From CAZUWH01 sp964624075 (GTDB lineage: Bacteria > Pseudomonadota > Alphaproteobacteria > Rhodospirillales > Rhodospirillaceae), in the NCBI GenBank assembly GCA_964624075.1, contig CAZUWH010000009.1, positions 28,735 through 92,734 on the forward strand: a DNA stretch of 64,000 nucleotides, given 5' to 3'. The notes under the pieces are model-generated. The model had not been told where the DNA came from. It searched no databases and saw only the letters and a list, made by a program, of their open reading frames with translations. Of this stretch, positions 18,170 through 26,184 are shown piece after piece (position 1 is the first letter of the stretch; the number at the start of each line of letters is the position of its first letter). Made by a program: the position numbers and the translations under genes.

Positions 18170-19618
18170 TCATTCTGTTTCAGCGGATGTATTCCACAAG
18201 ATGTCCGGATCGGACAGGTCGGCACTTTTAATGCTTTGGGCGGTGAAGCGAGAAACCTTGACAGTCGGCGACCAGTGGTTCGGGGCAAGACCGGCTTTTC
18301 GTTTCAGGTGAGTCAGGAAATCGCTTCTCCCCGGCAACCGTTCCCATACTTGGGGCAGAAACAATCCCTGCTGGCCCTGCTCCTCAAGGATCAGACCGTC
18401 GAGACCTGGCCGCATCTGCGCCAGAAGATCAGCCTGATCGCGGAAGGTCATCGGCTGTGCCGGCGTGAGCAGCGACACCGACACCTCCAGATCCGGCAGT
18501 TCGTGCCGCAGCAAGGGGCGAAAGCGTGGATCCGCAAAGGCGGCCTTGAAGGCATTGTCGGCCACGTCCTCGACCAGAGCCCGCCAAGCCTGCGGCGAAC
18601 CGATGCAACCGCGCAATTGGCCTGCGCGGTTCAGGGTCACGAATGCCGCCCCCTGCTGATGCAGCGCCGGAGAAAAGCTGTCGAGGTCAAGCGAAATACC
18701 GCGTCCGTAGTAAAGGCCATACCGGATAGAGGCCGCTGCCACATGCAGGAGGGTCTCGCCATGCCGGGCAAAAATGTCCATCCAGGGACCTCCTTCCTCC
18801 CGCTTCGCCTCCGTCTGCGTGTCAGGCTCCAGGAGGGCCCAGGCGCCATAGCCGACGACACGGTCGCGGGAACCGGCGGTGTCCCCCGAATTGCGCACAT
18901 CCAGAGTGACGATCGACAACCCCCGGCGACGTGCCACGCTCAGAAGACCCCGCACCGGTGCCTGGCCACATGCCTGGTCGCGACCGATGGTCTCGCCGTC
19001 AAGGGACTCGATGGCCTGCACGGTGGCGGCATCCAGACGCCGGCAGGAATCATAGTCCAGATAATGACTGAGGTCGGTGCTGACAACCACGACTGTCTCT
19101 GGTCCTCCCCATGCCGTTTCCAGCACGGCCGCGACCTCTTCAGGGGAGGTCTCGCCCGTTACCACCGGAACTAGGGTAAATGAACCGAGAACTTCTTGCA
19201 GAAATGGCAGATGGACCTCCAGGCTGTGTTCCTGCACATGGGCAGCGTCCAGCACGCCAATGCCCGGCACGGCACGCAAGGCGTTCACGCCCGCCCCGTC
19301 GATGGGAACGATTCCCAGGGGTGTTGCATAGGCTGCGGCGCTTGACAGGGCTAGGCCGCGGAACGCCACCCGATGCGATGGACCGATCAGGACCACCCGG
19401 TTGAGACGGCCACGGGCCGGCAGGAGATGGGCGTAAGCTCTGGCGGCTACGGGTCCCGAATAGACGTAACCGGCGTGTGGCGCGATCAACGCTTTCGGGA
19501 CGGCCGCGTTGGTCGCTCCCCGGGCCAGAGCCATGTACTTGCGGACCATAGTCGTCAATTCGCCGGGGTCAGCGGGGTAAAAGAAACCAGCCACCACGGC
19601 AGTTCTCACGAAAGCCAT
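18170..19618 (-). CDS. AmmeMemoRadiSam system fusion protein, AmrB (Memo) plus AmrA (AMMECR1)
   Basis: The 482-residue protein joins two families usually encoded by neighbouring genes. The N-terminal 270 residues are Memo-like (AGFFYPADP, LIAPHAGYVYSGPVAARAYA, VLIGPSHR, and the VSTDLSHYLDY segment). After a linker, about residues 285-470 are an AMMECR1 domain (FVTLNRAGQLRGCIGS, DPRFRPL, VSVSLLTP, and LFLPQVW). The system's third member, the radical SAM enzyme, starts 200 bases away on the opposite strand. The set is predicted to act together, but its reaction is not established as far as I know. ATG 19618 has a GGGAGG ribosome binding site. An in-frame start at 19645 does not. Confidence 0.9.
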   Translation of the reverse strand: MAFVRTAVVAGFFYPADPGELTTMVRKYMALARGATNAAVPKALIAPHAGYVYSGPVAARAYAHLLPARGRLNRVVLIGPSHRVAFRGLALSSAAAYATPLGIVPIDGAGVNALRAVPGIGVLDAAHVQEHSLEVHLPFLQEVLGSFTLVPVVTGETSPEEVAAVLETAWGGPETVVVVSTDLSHYLDYDSCRRLDAATVQAIESLDGETIGRDQACGQAPVRGLLSVARRRGLSIVTLDVRNSGDTAGSRDRVVGYGAWALLEPDTQTEAKREEGGPWMDIFARHGETLLHVAAASIRYGLYYGRGISLDLDSFSPALHQQGAAFVTLNRAGQLRGCIGSPQAWRALVEDVADNAFKAAFADPRFRPLLRHELPDLEVSVSLLTPAQPMTFRDQADLLAQMRPGLDGLILEEQGQQGLFLPQVWERLPGRSDFLTHLKRKAGLAPNHWSPTVKVSRFTAQSIKSADLSDPDILWNTSAETE

Positions 19619-19820
19619 GCCACCCTCCCTGACACGTTGACACATTATACACTAAACTGAACGGATAATAAGGTACAACCCTCTCGCACGGTAGTACAGC
19701 ACCACAATGTCGCGTCGTCGTCCTGCCTTTCTATGGTCAGGGATCTTCGGGAGCCGTATAATACTTTCCGGACACGGACCGGCCTTCCGGCCGGCCCGCG
19801 GGGAAAGCGCAAACGAGACC

Positions 19821-20909
19821 ATGATCAGGGAAGATTTTGCCGACGCCGTACCGGGACGGTATTGGCAGCGGCTAGCAGATGGTCGCATCCAGTGCAGCCT
19901 GTGTCCACGGGGGTGCACGCTGCAAGCCGGTCAGCGAGGCCTGTGTTTCGTGCGGGCGAGTGACGGCGTGCAGATGGTGTTGACCACCTATGGCCGGTCG
20001 TCCGGATTCTGCATCGATCCCATCGAAAAGAAACCGTTGAACCACTTTCTGCCTGGCACGCCGATTCTTTCTTTCGGCACGGCCGGCTGCAATCTGACGT
20101 GCCGGTTCTGCCAGAACTGGGACATTTCGAAGGCACGCCGATTCGACCGTCTGCTGGACCAGGCCACGCCGCAGGCCATTGCTCAGGCAGCCCGCCAGTT
20201 GGGTTGTCCCAGCGTCGCATTCACCTATAATGATCCGGTGATCTTTCTGGAATATGCGGTTGATACGGCCCGCGCCTGTCGTGCCCTTGGCATTCGGACG
20301 GTGGCTGTGACAGCAGGTTACATCGCGCCGGCGGCCCGGCGTGAATTCTTTGCCCACATGGATGCGGCTAACGTCGATCTGAAGGCTTTCACGGAGGATT
20401 TCTACCACCGGCTGGCAACAGCTCGCCTTGCTCCCGTCCTGGAAACGCTGGTGTATCTGAGGCGCGAAACCGGCGTCTGGTTCGAGCTGACCACCCTGCT
20501 GATTCCAGGGGAGAACGATTCACCGGCGGAAATCGACGCCATGACCCGGTGGGTGGTGCAAACGCTGGGACCGGACGTGCCCCTCCATTTCACGGCTTTT
20601 CATCCCGACTGGAAGGTAACCAACCGACCACCGACTCCGCCGCAGATTCTGAACCATGCCCGGGACATCGCGCGCGCCAATGGCATGCGCTACGTTTATA
20701 CGGGTAACATCCATGATCGTGACGGCGGATCGACCTACTGCCATGGCTGCGGCCGGAGAGTAATCGAGCGTGACTGGTATCGGATCGGCCATTATGCCCT
20801 GACCGATGACGGTCATTGCTGGGCATGCGGTACGCCATGTGCCGGGGTGTTCCATGGCCCGCCCGGCACATGGGGACGCCGCCGTCAGCCGATGCGCCTG
20901 GCCGGCTGA
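19821..20909 (+). CDS. amrS: AmmeMemoRadiSam system radical SAM enzyme
   Basis: A 362-residue radical SAM protein. The cluster motif CNLTCRFC (CX3CX2C) lies in FGTAGCNLTCRFCQNWDIS. An N-terminal cysteine pair in CSLCPRGC and a C-terminal set in CHGCGRR and CWACGTPC complete the AmrS pattern. It is related to pyruvate formate-lyase activating enzymes, but its substrate is unknown. ATG 19821 matches the family N-terminus. The frame is also open upstream to 19707. A TATAAT box at 19757-19762 could be the -10 of its promoter, though no good -35 is visible. It is divergent from the amrB-amrA fusion. Confidence 0.92.
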   Translation: MIREDFADAVPGRYWQRLADGRIQCSLCPRGCTLQAGQRGLCFVRASDGVQMVLTTYGRSSGFCIDPIEKKPLNHFLPGTPILSFGTAGCNLTCRFCQNWDISKARRFDRLLDQATPQAIAQAARQLGCPSVAFTYNDPVIFLEYAVDTARACRALGIRTVAVTAGYIAPAARREFFAHMDAANVDLKAFTEDFYHRLATARLAPVLETLVYLRRETGVWFELTTLLIPGENDSPAEIDAMTRWVVQTLGPDVPLHFTAFHPDWKVTNRPPTPPQILNHARDIARANGMRYVYTGNIHDRDGGSTYCHGCGRRVIERDWYRIGHYALTDDGHCWACGTPCAGVFHGPPGTWGRRRQPMRLAG

Positions 20910-20927
20910 GACCAACAGGCGTCAATC

Positions 20928-21077
20928 GTGACACGCGTTCAAATGTCCGCTGCCGCCGGTGCGCCGAATGGCACAAAAGCCAAGGGCCGCGGATACGGGC
21001 CCCGCCGGCGCCTGGGGAGATCACGATCAAGGCTCAAGAGTATGGGTCGGCATTTCATTGACATTTGGAACCAGTAG
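20928..21077 (+). other. Short open frame of 49 codons between amrS and thrB, possible gene remnant
   Basis: A GTG-started frame reads VTRVQMSAAAGAPNGTKAKG and ends GRHFIDIWNQ followed by TAG. The basic middle and the GRHFIDIW ending look protein-like. The end faintly recalls the start of S-adenosylmethionine decarboxylases (GRH followed by an acidic or aromatic strand). I cannot identify it, there is no strong ribosome binding site, and it could be chance. Confidence 0.2.
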
Positions 21078-21138
21078 CGACGGACGGTTGGTTGCCGTAA
21101 TCTGCGACCTGTAAGAGGGGGCAGGGTGGGGGGCTGTG

Positions 21139-22101
21139 ATGGCGGTTTATACGGAGGTTTCGGATGAAGAACTGACCCGCTTCATCACCGAATACGATAT
21201 CGGCCGCGTCATTTCCTGCAAGGGCATCGCAGAGGGGGTGGAGAATTCAAACTTTCTTCTGCAGACTGATCGCGGGACTTTCATCCTGACCCTGTACGAA
21301 CGGCGCGTGAAGGCCGACGATTTGCCCTTCTTCCTCGGGCTAATGGAGCATCTAGCGCGAGCAGGGATTGTCTGTCCGACACCCTTGCATGGCCGTGACG
21401 GGTATGCCCTGCGCACCCTGGGCGGGCGTCCGGCGGCCGTGGTAACCTTTCTGGCCGGGATGTGGCCGAAACGCGTGACGCCAGCGCATTGTCTAGCCTT
21501 GGGCAAGACCCTGGCCCGTCTTCATCTGGCGGGGCAAACCTATTCGGGATTTCGTCGCAATACCCTTTCGGTGCACGACTGGCGCGCATTGTTCGAGACG
21601 GAGGCCGAACGGGCCAATTCGGTTCTGCCGAGTCTGGCTGATGAAATCCGTTGCGAGCTCGACCATCTGGAAAACACCTGGCCTGTCGCCTTGCCGTCTG
21701 GCGTGATTCATGCCGATTTGTTTCCTGATAACGTCTTCTTCCAGAACGGGCGGGTCAGTGGGGTGATTGATTTCTATTTCGCCTGCAACGACTTCTTTGC
21801 CTATGACGTTGCTATAGGCCTGAATGCCTGGTGTTTCGATGCCGATGGTACTTTCAGTGTCACCAAGGCACGATATCTGGTGTCGGCCTATCATCGTATT
21901 CGCCAGTTAGGAGAAGAAGAAATGACCTTCCTTCCTTTGTTGGCGCGGGGAGCGGCAATGCGTTTTCTGCTCACCCGCCTGTATGACTGGTTCAACACGC
22001 CGCCCGAGGCCTTCGTCAGGCCCAAGAATCCGCTTGAATACGTTCACAAGGTCCGTTTCCATCGCAGCGTTACCGAGCCGGGGATCTATGGCGTCATCTG
22101 A
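21139..22101 (+). CDS. thrB: Homoserine kinase (ThrB, APH-fold type)
   Basis: A 320-residue kinase of the aminoglycoside phosphotransferase fold, the alternative ThrB found in alphaproteobacteria and Pseudomonas. It phosphorylates homoserine in threonine synthesis. Key segments are GVENSNFLLQT near the N-terminus, the Brenner-type catalytic motif HADLFPDNVFF and the metal-binding GVIDFYFA. The start is the ATG at 21139, just after a GTG in the same frame. The preceding GGGGGC gives only a loose ribosome binding site. Its last 14 bases overlap rnhA. thrB-rnhA is a standard alphaproteobacterial pair, but the ispH gene often found before them is absent here. Confidence 0.93.
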   Translation: MAVYTEVSDEELTRFITEYDIGRVISCKGIAEGVENSNFLLQTDRGTFILTLYERRVKADDLPFFLGLMEHLARAGIVCPTPLHGRDGYALRTLGGRPAAVVTFLAGMWPKRVTPAHCLALGKTLARLHLAGQTYSGFRRNTLSVHDWRALFETEAERANSVLPSLADEIRCELDHLENTWPVALPSGVIHADLFPDNVFFQNGRVSGVIDFYFACNDFFAYDVAIGLNAWCFDADGTFSVTKARYLVSAYHRIRQLGEEEMTFLPLLARGAAMRFLLTRLYDWFNTPPEAFVRPKNPLEYVHKVRFHRSVTEPGIYGVI

Positions 22102-22552
22102 CGTCCCGACGCAGGTTGAGATTTTCACCGACGGTGCCTGTTCCGGCAATCCCGGCCCGGGCGGGTGGGGAGCTGTTTTGCGTTGCAAAGGCGTGGAGAA
22201 GAAATTATCAGGTGGTGCGCCAGCCACTACCAGCAACCGCATGGAGCTGACCGCCGTCATCAAGGCCCTGGATGCGCTGATCAGGCCCTGCCAGGTGAAT
22301 CTCTACACCGACAGCCAGTATGTTCAGAAGGGAATCCGTGACTGGATGCCGGGCTGGAGGGCGCGCGGCTGGAAGACATCCAGGCGGCAACCCGTCAAGA
22401 ACCAGGATCTCTGGCAACATCTGGAAGCGGCGGCGGCGCGCCACCGTGTGACGTGGCATTGGATCCGTGGCCATGCCGGTCATCCGGACAACGAACGAGC
22501 CGATGTCCTTGCCCGCGCCGGACTGGAACGGACACGGGAGCAAGGCACATAG
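22088..22552 (+). CDS. rnhA: Ribonuclease HI
   Basis: RNase HI cuts the RNA strand of RNA-DNA hybrids during replication and R-loop removal. The 154-residue protein has all four active-site acids in their usual contexts: Asp in FTDGACSGNPGPGG, Glu in MELTAV, Asp in YTDSQYV, and Asp in GHPDNERAD. The start at 22088 lies inside the end of thrB, giving translational coupling. The length is normal and nothing is damaged. Confidence 0.96.
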   Translation: MASSDVPTQVEIFTDGACSGNPGPGGWGAVLRCKGVEKKLSGGAPATTSNRMELTAVIKALDALIRPCQVNLYTDSQYVQKGIRDWMPGWRARGWKTSRRQPVKNQDLWQHLEAAAARHRVTWHWIRGHAGHPDNERADVLARAGLERTREQGT

Positions 22553-22555
22553 GGA

Positions 22556-24169
22556 TTACAGGAAATTCCTCGCCCGGGCGAGGTCGAAGGCATCGTTGAC
22601 ATCCAGCCAGTGACCAGTAATGTAAACGATTCGTGGCGGATGACCTTTGGCTACCAGACGGTTGAATAGATCTGGCAGCGATGCGGTGGCAAGCGTTCCA
22701 TCTGCGCGCATAGCGGCAAGTTCGGACCGCATCAGGGCGGCTCCGTGCGCCGACAACCGGGCCAGTCCGATCCATTCACCGCAGGCTTGCGCGCGTGTCA
22801 AGGTCGGGGAGATACACTGCAATGCGACCGGCCGGTCGTCCAGGTAGGCGCGACTGGCCGGCAAGGTACAGCGAACCAGGTCGGGGGAACGCTTGACCTC
22901 ACCCTCGGGGGGGCCACTATCTACAACCAGAACAATATCCCCTGGCGCATTCAACAGCTCCGACAGGATGTAGTCCCGGAACAGGATATCGCCATAAGAA
23001 AGGATGCACTCGCCCTTCAGCTTGTGTTCGGCGCAGGCCAGCGACACCGCCTCCCCCGTCGTCGCATGAGCATCATTGATGATCTTGTCGATGTCTGGGA
23101 GCGTGATGGCCGCTGGACAATAGCCGGCGACAACGGTCACGCTGCGCACACCGGCCCCGATCAGGGAACGCACCAGCCGTTTCAGCAATGGTTCACCGCG
23201 CACATCCAGCATACACTTGGGTCGATCGGCGGTGAGAACGGAAAGCTGACTGCCGCGGGAAGCCGCTAGCACTATGGCGCTGACTGTGCGCCGCTGACCT
23301 GGCAGGTAGCGTTTCTCGGCCTCACTCAGTTCGGCCTCTCCCGCGATCTCGAACACGTCGGAGACGCTCGCGATATGCTCTTCCACGCTTACCAGACTCC
23401 GATCGCGAAAGATGCGGCCACTGACTGCACGCATGGCAGCAAGCGCAGCTCGCAGGTTGTGGTTGGCCCAGATGCACATCGAAATCCCTGCCTGACGGTA
23501 ACGGTCAGAGGGTGTGAGGTGATACATGGTCGGGACGATGACAAGAGGAGCGCGGTTTCCCCACGCAGCCGCAAAATGGAGAATCTCATCAGCAGTTGAT
23601 TTTTTGGAGTGGACCAGAATACCATCCGCTCCGGCGGCATGGTAAGCCTCGGCCCGTTTCAAGGCCTCTTCCATGCCGTGACCAGCAATCAGTGCCTCGA
23701 CACGCGCGATGATAGAAAAATTTTGATCACTCTGACTGTCCTTACCGGCCTTGATCTTGCCGCAGAATTCATCCACCTCGGCGAGGGTCTGATTGCCATC
23801 GAGGAAAGAATTGGTTTTAGGGAACAGCTTATCCTCGATACACACGGCAGCGATCTGCCGTTGGCATAGCTTTCTCACCAGCCTGCGGAAGTTGTTGAAA
23901 TCCCCGTAGCCGGTGTCACCATCGACGAGAACGGGAATCGTCGTGGCATCAGCCATGAACTCCAGCACATCCAGCACCTGGGTCCACGAGGCTTCGTTGC
24001 GGTCACGCACCCCGAGCGCCGCGGACATCGACAGCCCAGACGCCCAGATGCCCGCGAATCCGGCGTCCTCAACCACCCGGGCCGACAGACCATTGTGCGC
24101 CTCCATCAGGAATGTCAGCGCCGGGGTAGTCAGCAGATCACGAAAACAAGCTGCCCGCGCAGACATCAT
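22556..24169 (-). CDS. aepX: Phosphoenolpyruvate mutase fused to an NTP-transferase domain
   Basis: PEP mutase makes phosphonopyruvate, the entry point to phosphonates. Residues 1-290 are the mutase, with the diagnostic EDKLFPKTNS at 112-121 and DGDTGYGD near 83-90. From about 300 to the end is a MobA/GlmU-like nucleotidyltransferase (AIVLAASRGSQLSVLTADRP and KCMLDVRGEPLL). In known cases this domain attaches CMP to a phosphonate headgroup for lipids or glycans. The usual glycine signature AAGxG reads AASRG here. ATG 24169 has GGAGAG seven bases upstream. The frame is open further upstream. No phosphonopyruvate decarboxylase or transaminase is nearby. Confidence 0.88.
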   Translation of the reverse strand: MMSARAACFRDLLTTPALTFLMEAHNGLSARVVEDAGFAGIWASGLSMSAALGVRDRNEASWTQVLDVLEFMADATTIPVLVDGDTGYGDFNNFRRLVRKLCQRQIAAVCIEDKLFPKTNSFLDGNQTLAEVDEFCGKIKAGKDSQSDQNFSIIARVEALIAGHGMEEALKRAEAYHAAGADGILVHSKKSTADEILHFAAAWGNRAPLVIVPTMYHLTPSDRYRQAGISMCIWANHNLRAALAAMRAVSGRIFRDRSLVSVEEHIASVSDVFEIAGEAELSEAEKRYLPGQRRTVSAIVLAASRGSQLSVLTADRPKCMLDVRGEPLLKRLVRSLIGAGVRSVTVVAGYCPAAITLPDIDKIINDAHATTGEAVSLACAEHKLKGECILSYGDILFRDYILSELLNAPGDIVLVVDSGPPEGEVKRSPDLVRCTLPASRAYLDDRPVALQCISPTLTRAQACGEWIGLARLSAHGAALMRSELAAMRADGTLATASLPDLFNRLVAKGHPPRIVYITGHWLDVNDAFDLARARNFL

Positions 24170-24298
24170 GCGCCATCTCTCCGCCATCTTGTTCTGGATT
24201 ATAACCCGCCCCGAGAGGAAACCGATACCCTTTCTCCTCCCCCCCCCCTCTCCGAAATGAATGGTCAGACACTCCGACATTCTTCCCTCCGGGGCAGA

Positions 24299-24943
24299 CT
24301 AGAACTGATAACGCATCCTCAGCCGTGCTTCATGCGCTTTCCCGTTGATCTCCGTTGTACCTCCAGAAGAGGCAACACCGCTGACAACAAAGGAATCACC
24401 CGCGCCAGCGTCACCCAAATAGAGATAACAACATCCCCCGTCTATCGTCCAATTGGGCGCAACCGTAACACTAATTCCCAATGCCAGCCGCCATGCCAGA
24501 GATATTTTCGCATCCCCTGTTAGCATGCCCATCACGCCAAGGCCCGGCGCTATCACGGTATCATTAACGATCCTTTCCCGAGCAAAACCAATTCCGCCAC
24601 CAACGTAGGACGTAACCCTGCCAAATCTCGCGATATCGGCATAAACGTTCACCATGCCGACAACAGCGCTTCCTCCCATCCTGAAATTGGCACTTTCCCC
24701 TCCTGCGTGTTCTCACAATGTCTCTCCGTAGTCGGGGTGATAGGCAAGCGTAATGTTGTTGCGCAGATACTGGTTCACGCGATAGCCAATTCCTCCCTCG
24801 ACAAGAGCTGTCTCCCCGCCCTGTTCCGGAGAGAAACTGCCACTGTCAAAATGCAGGTAAAGCCCTTCACTTCCCCCGGCGGCCGTTCCGCTTCTTCCCG
24901 TGCCCAGCATCAAACCAACGGCCACCATCACAGGCTTTTTCAT
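24299..24943 (-). pseudogene. Outer-membrane beta-barrel protein split by one stop codon
   Basis: The N-terminal part has a signal peptide (MKKPVMVAVGLMLGTG) and beta-strand-like sequence with TALVEGGIGYRVNQYL and ITLAYHPDYGETL. An in-frame TGA follows (about 24713-24715). The same frame continues with EHAGGESANFRMGGSAVVG, more strands (SYVGGGIGFARERIV), and ends RLRMRYQF, with the C-terminal phenylalanine that is the outer-membrane insertion signal. The whole would be about 214 residues, similar to opacity or Omp_b-brl proteins. A single nonsense change is enough to explain the break. It lies next to the phosphonate gene on the same strand. Confidence 0.7.
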
Positions 24944-25305
24944 CACGCCTCTTCGCCCCTGAACACGAAGCAATGCCGCCATTCCCTTTCTGGTTCATCA
25001 GCTTGTATGCGTCCACCTGGAAAGACGAGTAATTATAACGCTTCCCTTTGACCCCTTCAAGAAAACACGGCAGGGCACGGCCACTTTCATTATAGAATTC
25101 ATTTTGATTCGTATCGGCAGACTCTTTCGCAAAAAGCCCTCCCCCGATCCAATGGGGGATCGCTTATTTCAACGGCATTGGGCGTGATGCAATCACGTCG
25201 GATCGCATTCCTTGGGAACGAAGGTCTCTGACCCACGAAGGGGTAGGGGGGATGCTCGTCCTCCCGGGTCAACCTGAAATCGTCACGCTCTGGAAGTTTC
25301 TAGTC
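24944..25305. other. Intergenic region between the porin pseudogene and the DMT transporter
   Basis: A stretch of 362 bases between divergent genes, more AT-rich than its surroundings at 25030-25140. It contains a short inverted pair around CGATCCAATGGGGGATCG (25156-25173). It must hold promoters for both directions. I cannot identify coding sequence or a convincing -35/-10 pair. Confidence 0.4.
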
Positions 25306-26184
25306 ATGAAAGTACACGATCTGGCCATCGCCGCAGGCGTGATGATCCTCTGGGGTCTTAACCTCATTGTTGTGCGGACAGGCATACAAGAAATTCCACC
25401 TCTATTTCTGACCGCCCTGCGGTGCATCCTGGTGGCAGCCCTGATGGCTCCGTTCTTCCGTCCTACGCCGGACAAGTGGCCCGGCATACTGATGCTGGGG
25501 ATCGTGATGGGAGTGGGTCATTTCGGGTTCATGTTCCTGGGTCTGAGAGGTATCGACGCAGTGACGGGGGCCGTTATCATCCAGCTTGGTGTTCCCTTCA
25601 GCGCCATGCTGGCATGGCTGATCTTTGGCGATCGGTTGGGAGGGAGGGAGGTGCTCGGTCTTGGTCTGGCATTCGGGGGTGTGGCCGTTCTGGCCGGTGA
25701 ATCCAAAGGAGGCGACCCACTCTCCTTTGGATTCATCGTAGCGGCGGCAGCGATGTGGGCCGTATCGAACGTGATCGTCAAGAGACTGACCCCCATTCCC
25801 CCGGCTGCCCTGAACGGTTGGGCATCCCTCTGTGCTGTGCCTGCGCTGCTCGGACTGTCGGCTGTTTTCGAGCACGGCCAGAAGGAGGCCCTAGCACAGG
25901 CGACATGGCACGGCTGGGGGGCAGTCTTCTACACGGCCTGTGGTTCATCTATTGTCGCCTATACCTTGTGGTATAGGCTCATCGCCACTTATTCCCTGAA
26001 CCGGATCATTCCCCTCACGCTGCTGGCCCCGGTGATCGGGATGGCAGGGGGGATCTTTCTTCTCGGCGAGCCTTTGACGCGGCCGCGGGTGGTGGGCGGC
26101 CTCATGACGATGGCGGGCGTGGCCATCTGCCTGCCTATCCGTTTTCGGTCAGAACGCTTCCTGCCAGGTACAACGAACCGGTGA
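25306..26184 (+). CDS. DMT family transporter (EamA)
   Basis: A 292-residue inner-membrane protein with about ten hydrophobic helices in two repeated EamA halves, as in drug/metabolite transporters. The first half begins GVMILWGLNLIVVRTGIQEI and contains FMFLGLRGIDAVTGAVIIQL. The second half contains AAAMWAVSNVIVKRL and ends with LLAPVIGMAGGIFLLGE. Many such proteins export amino acids or metabolites, but the substrate cannot be read from sequence. ATG 25306 is used although the frame is open from 25252. Its last 50 bases overlap the 3' end of folC on the other strand. Confidence 0.88.
   Translation: MKVHDLAIAAGVMILWGLNLIVVRTGIQEIPPLFLTALRCILVAALMAPFFRPTPDKWPGILMLGIVMGVGHFGFMFLGLRGIDAVTGAVIIQLGVPFSAMLAWLIFGDRLGGREVLGLGLAFGGVAVLAGESKGGDPLSFGFIVAAAAMWAVSNVIVKRLTPIPPAALNGWASLCAVPALLGLSAVFEHGQKEALAQATWHGWGAVFYTACGSSIVAYTLWYRLIATYSLNRIIPLTLLAPVIGMAGGIFLLGEPLTRPRVVGGLMTMAGVAICLPIRFRSERFLPGTTNR

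Noticed and set aside
17150..19174. A 674-codon open frame on the plus strand
   Set aside because: It runs antisense through cysS and the amrB-amrA fusion, both of which have clear family signatures. High G+C content produces such shadows.
19636..19662. TTGACA near 19636 as a promoter with GATAAT downstream
   Set aside because: The spacing is about 21 bases, too long for a normal sigma-70 promoter.
20816..21061. An 81-codon frame over the end of amrS
   Set aside because: It overlaps amrS in another frame and has no family features.
24299..24943. TGA in the porin read as tryptophan (recoded genetic code)
   Set aside because: Intact genes such as purF, thrB and mnmG end at TGA in family-typical places, and the position in the porin does not call for tryptophan. 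A nonsense change is simpler.
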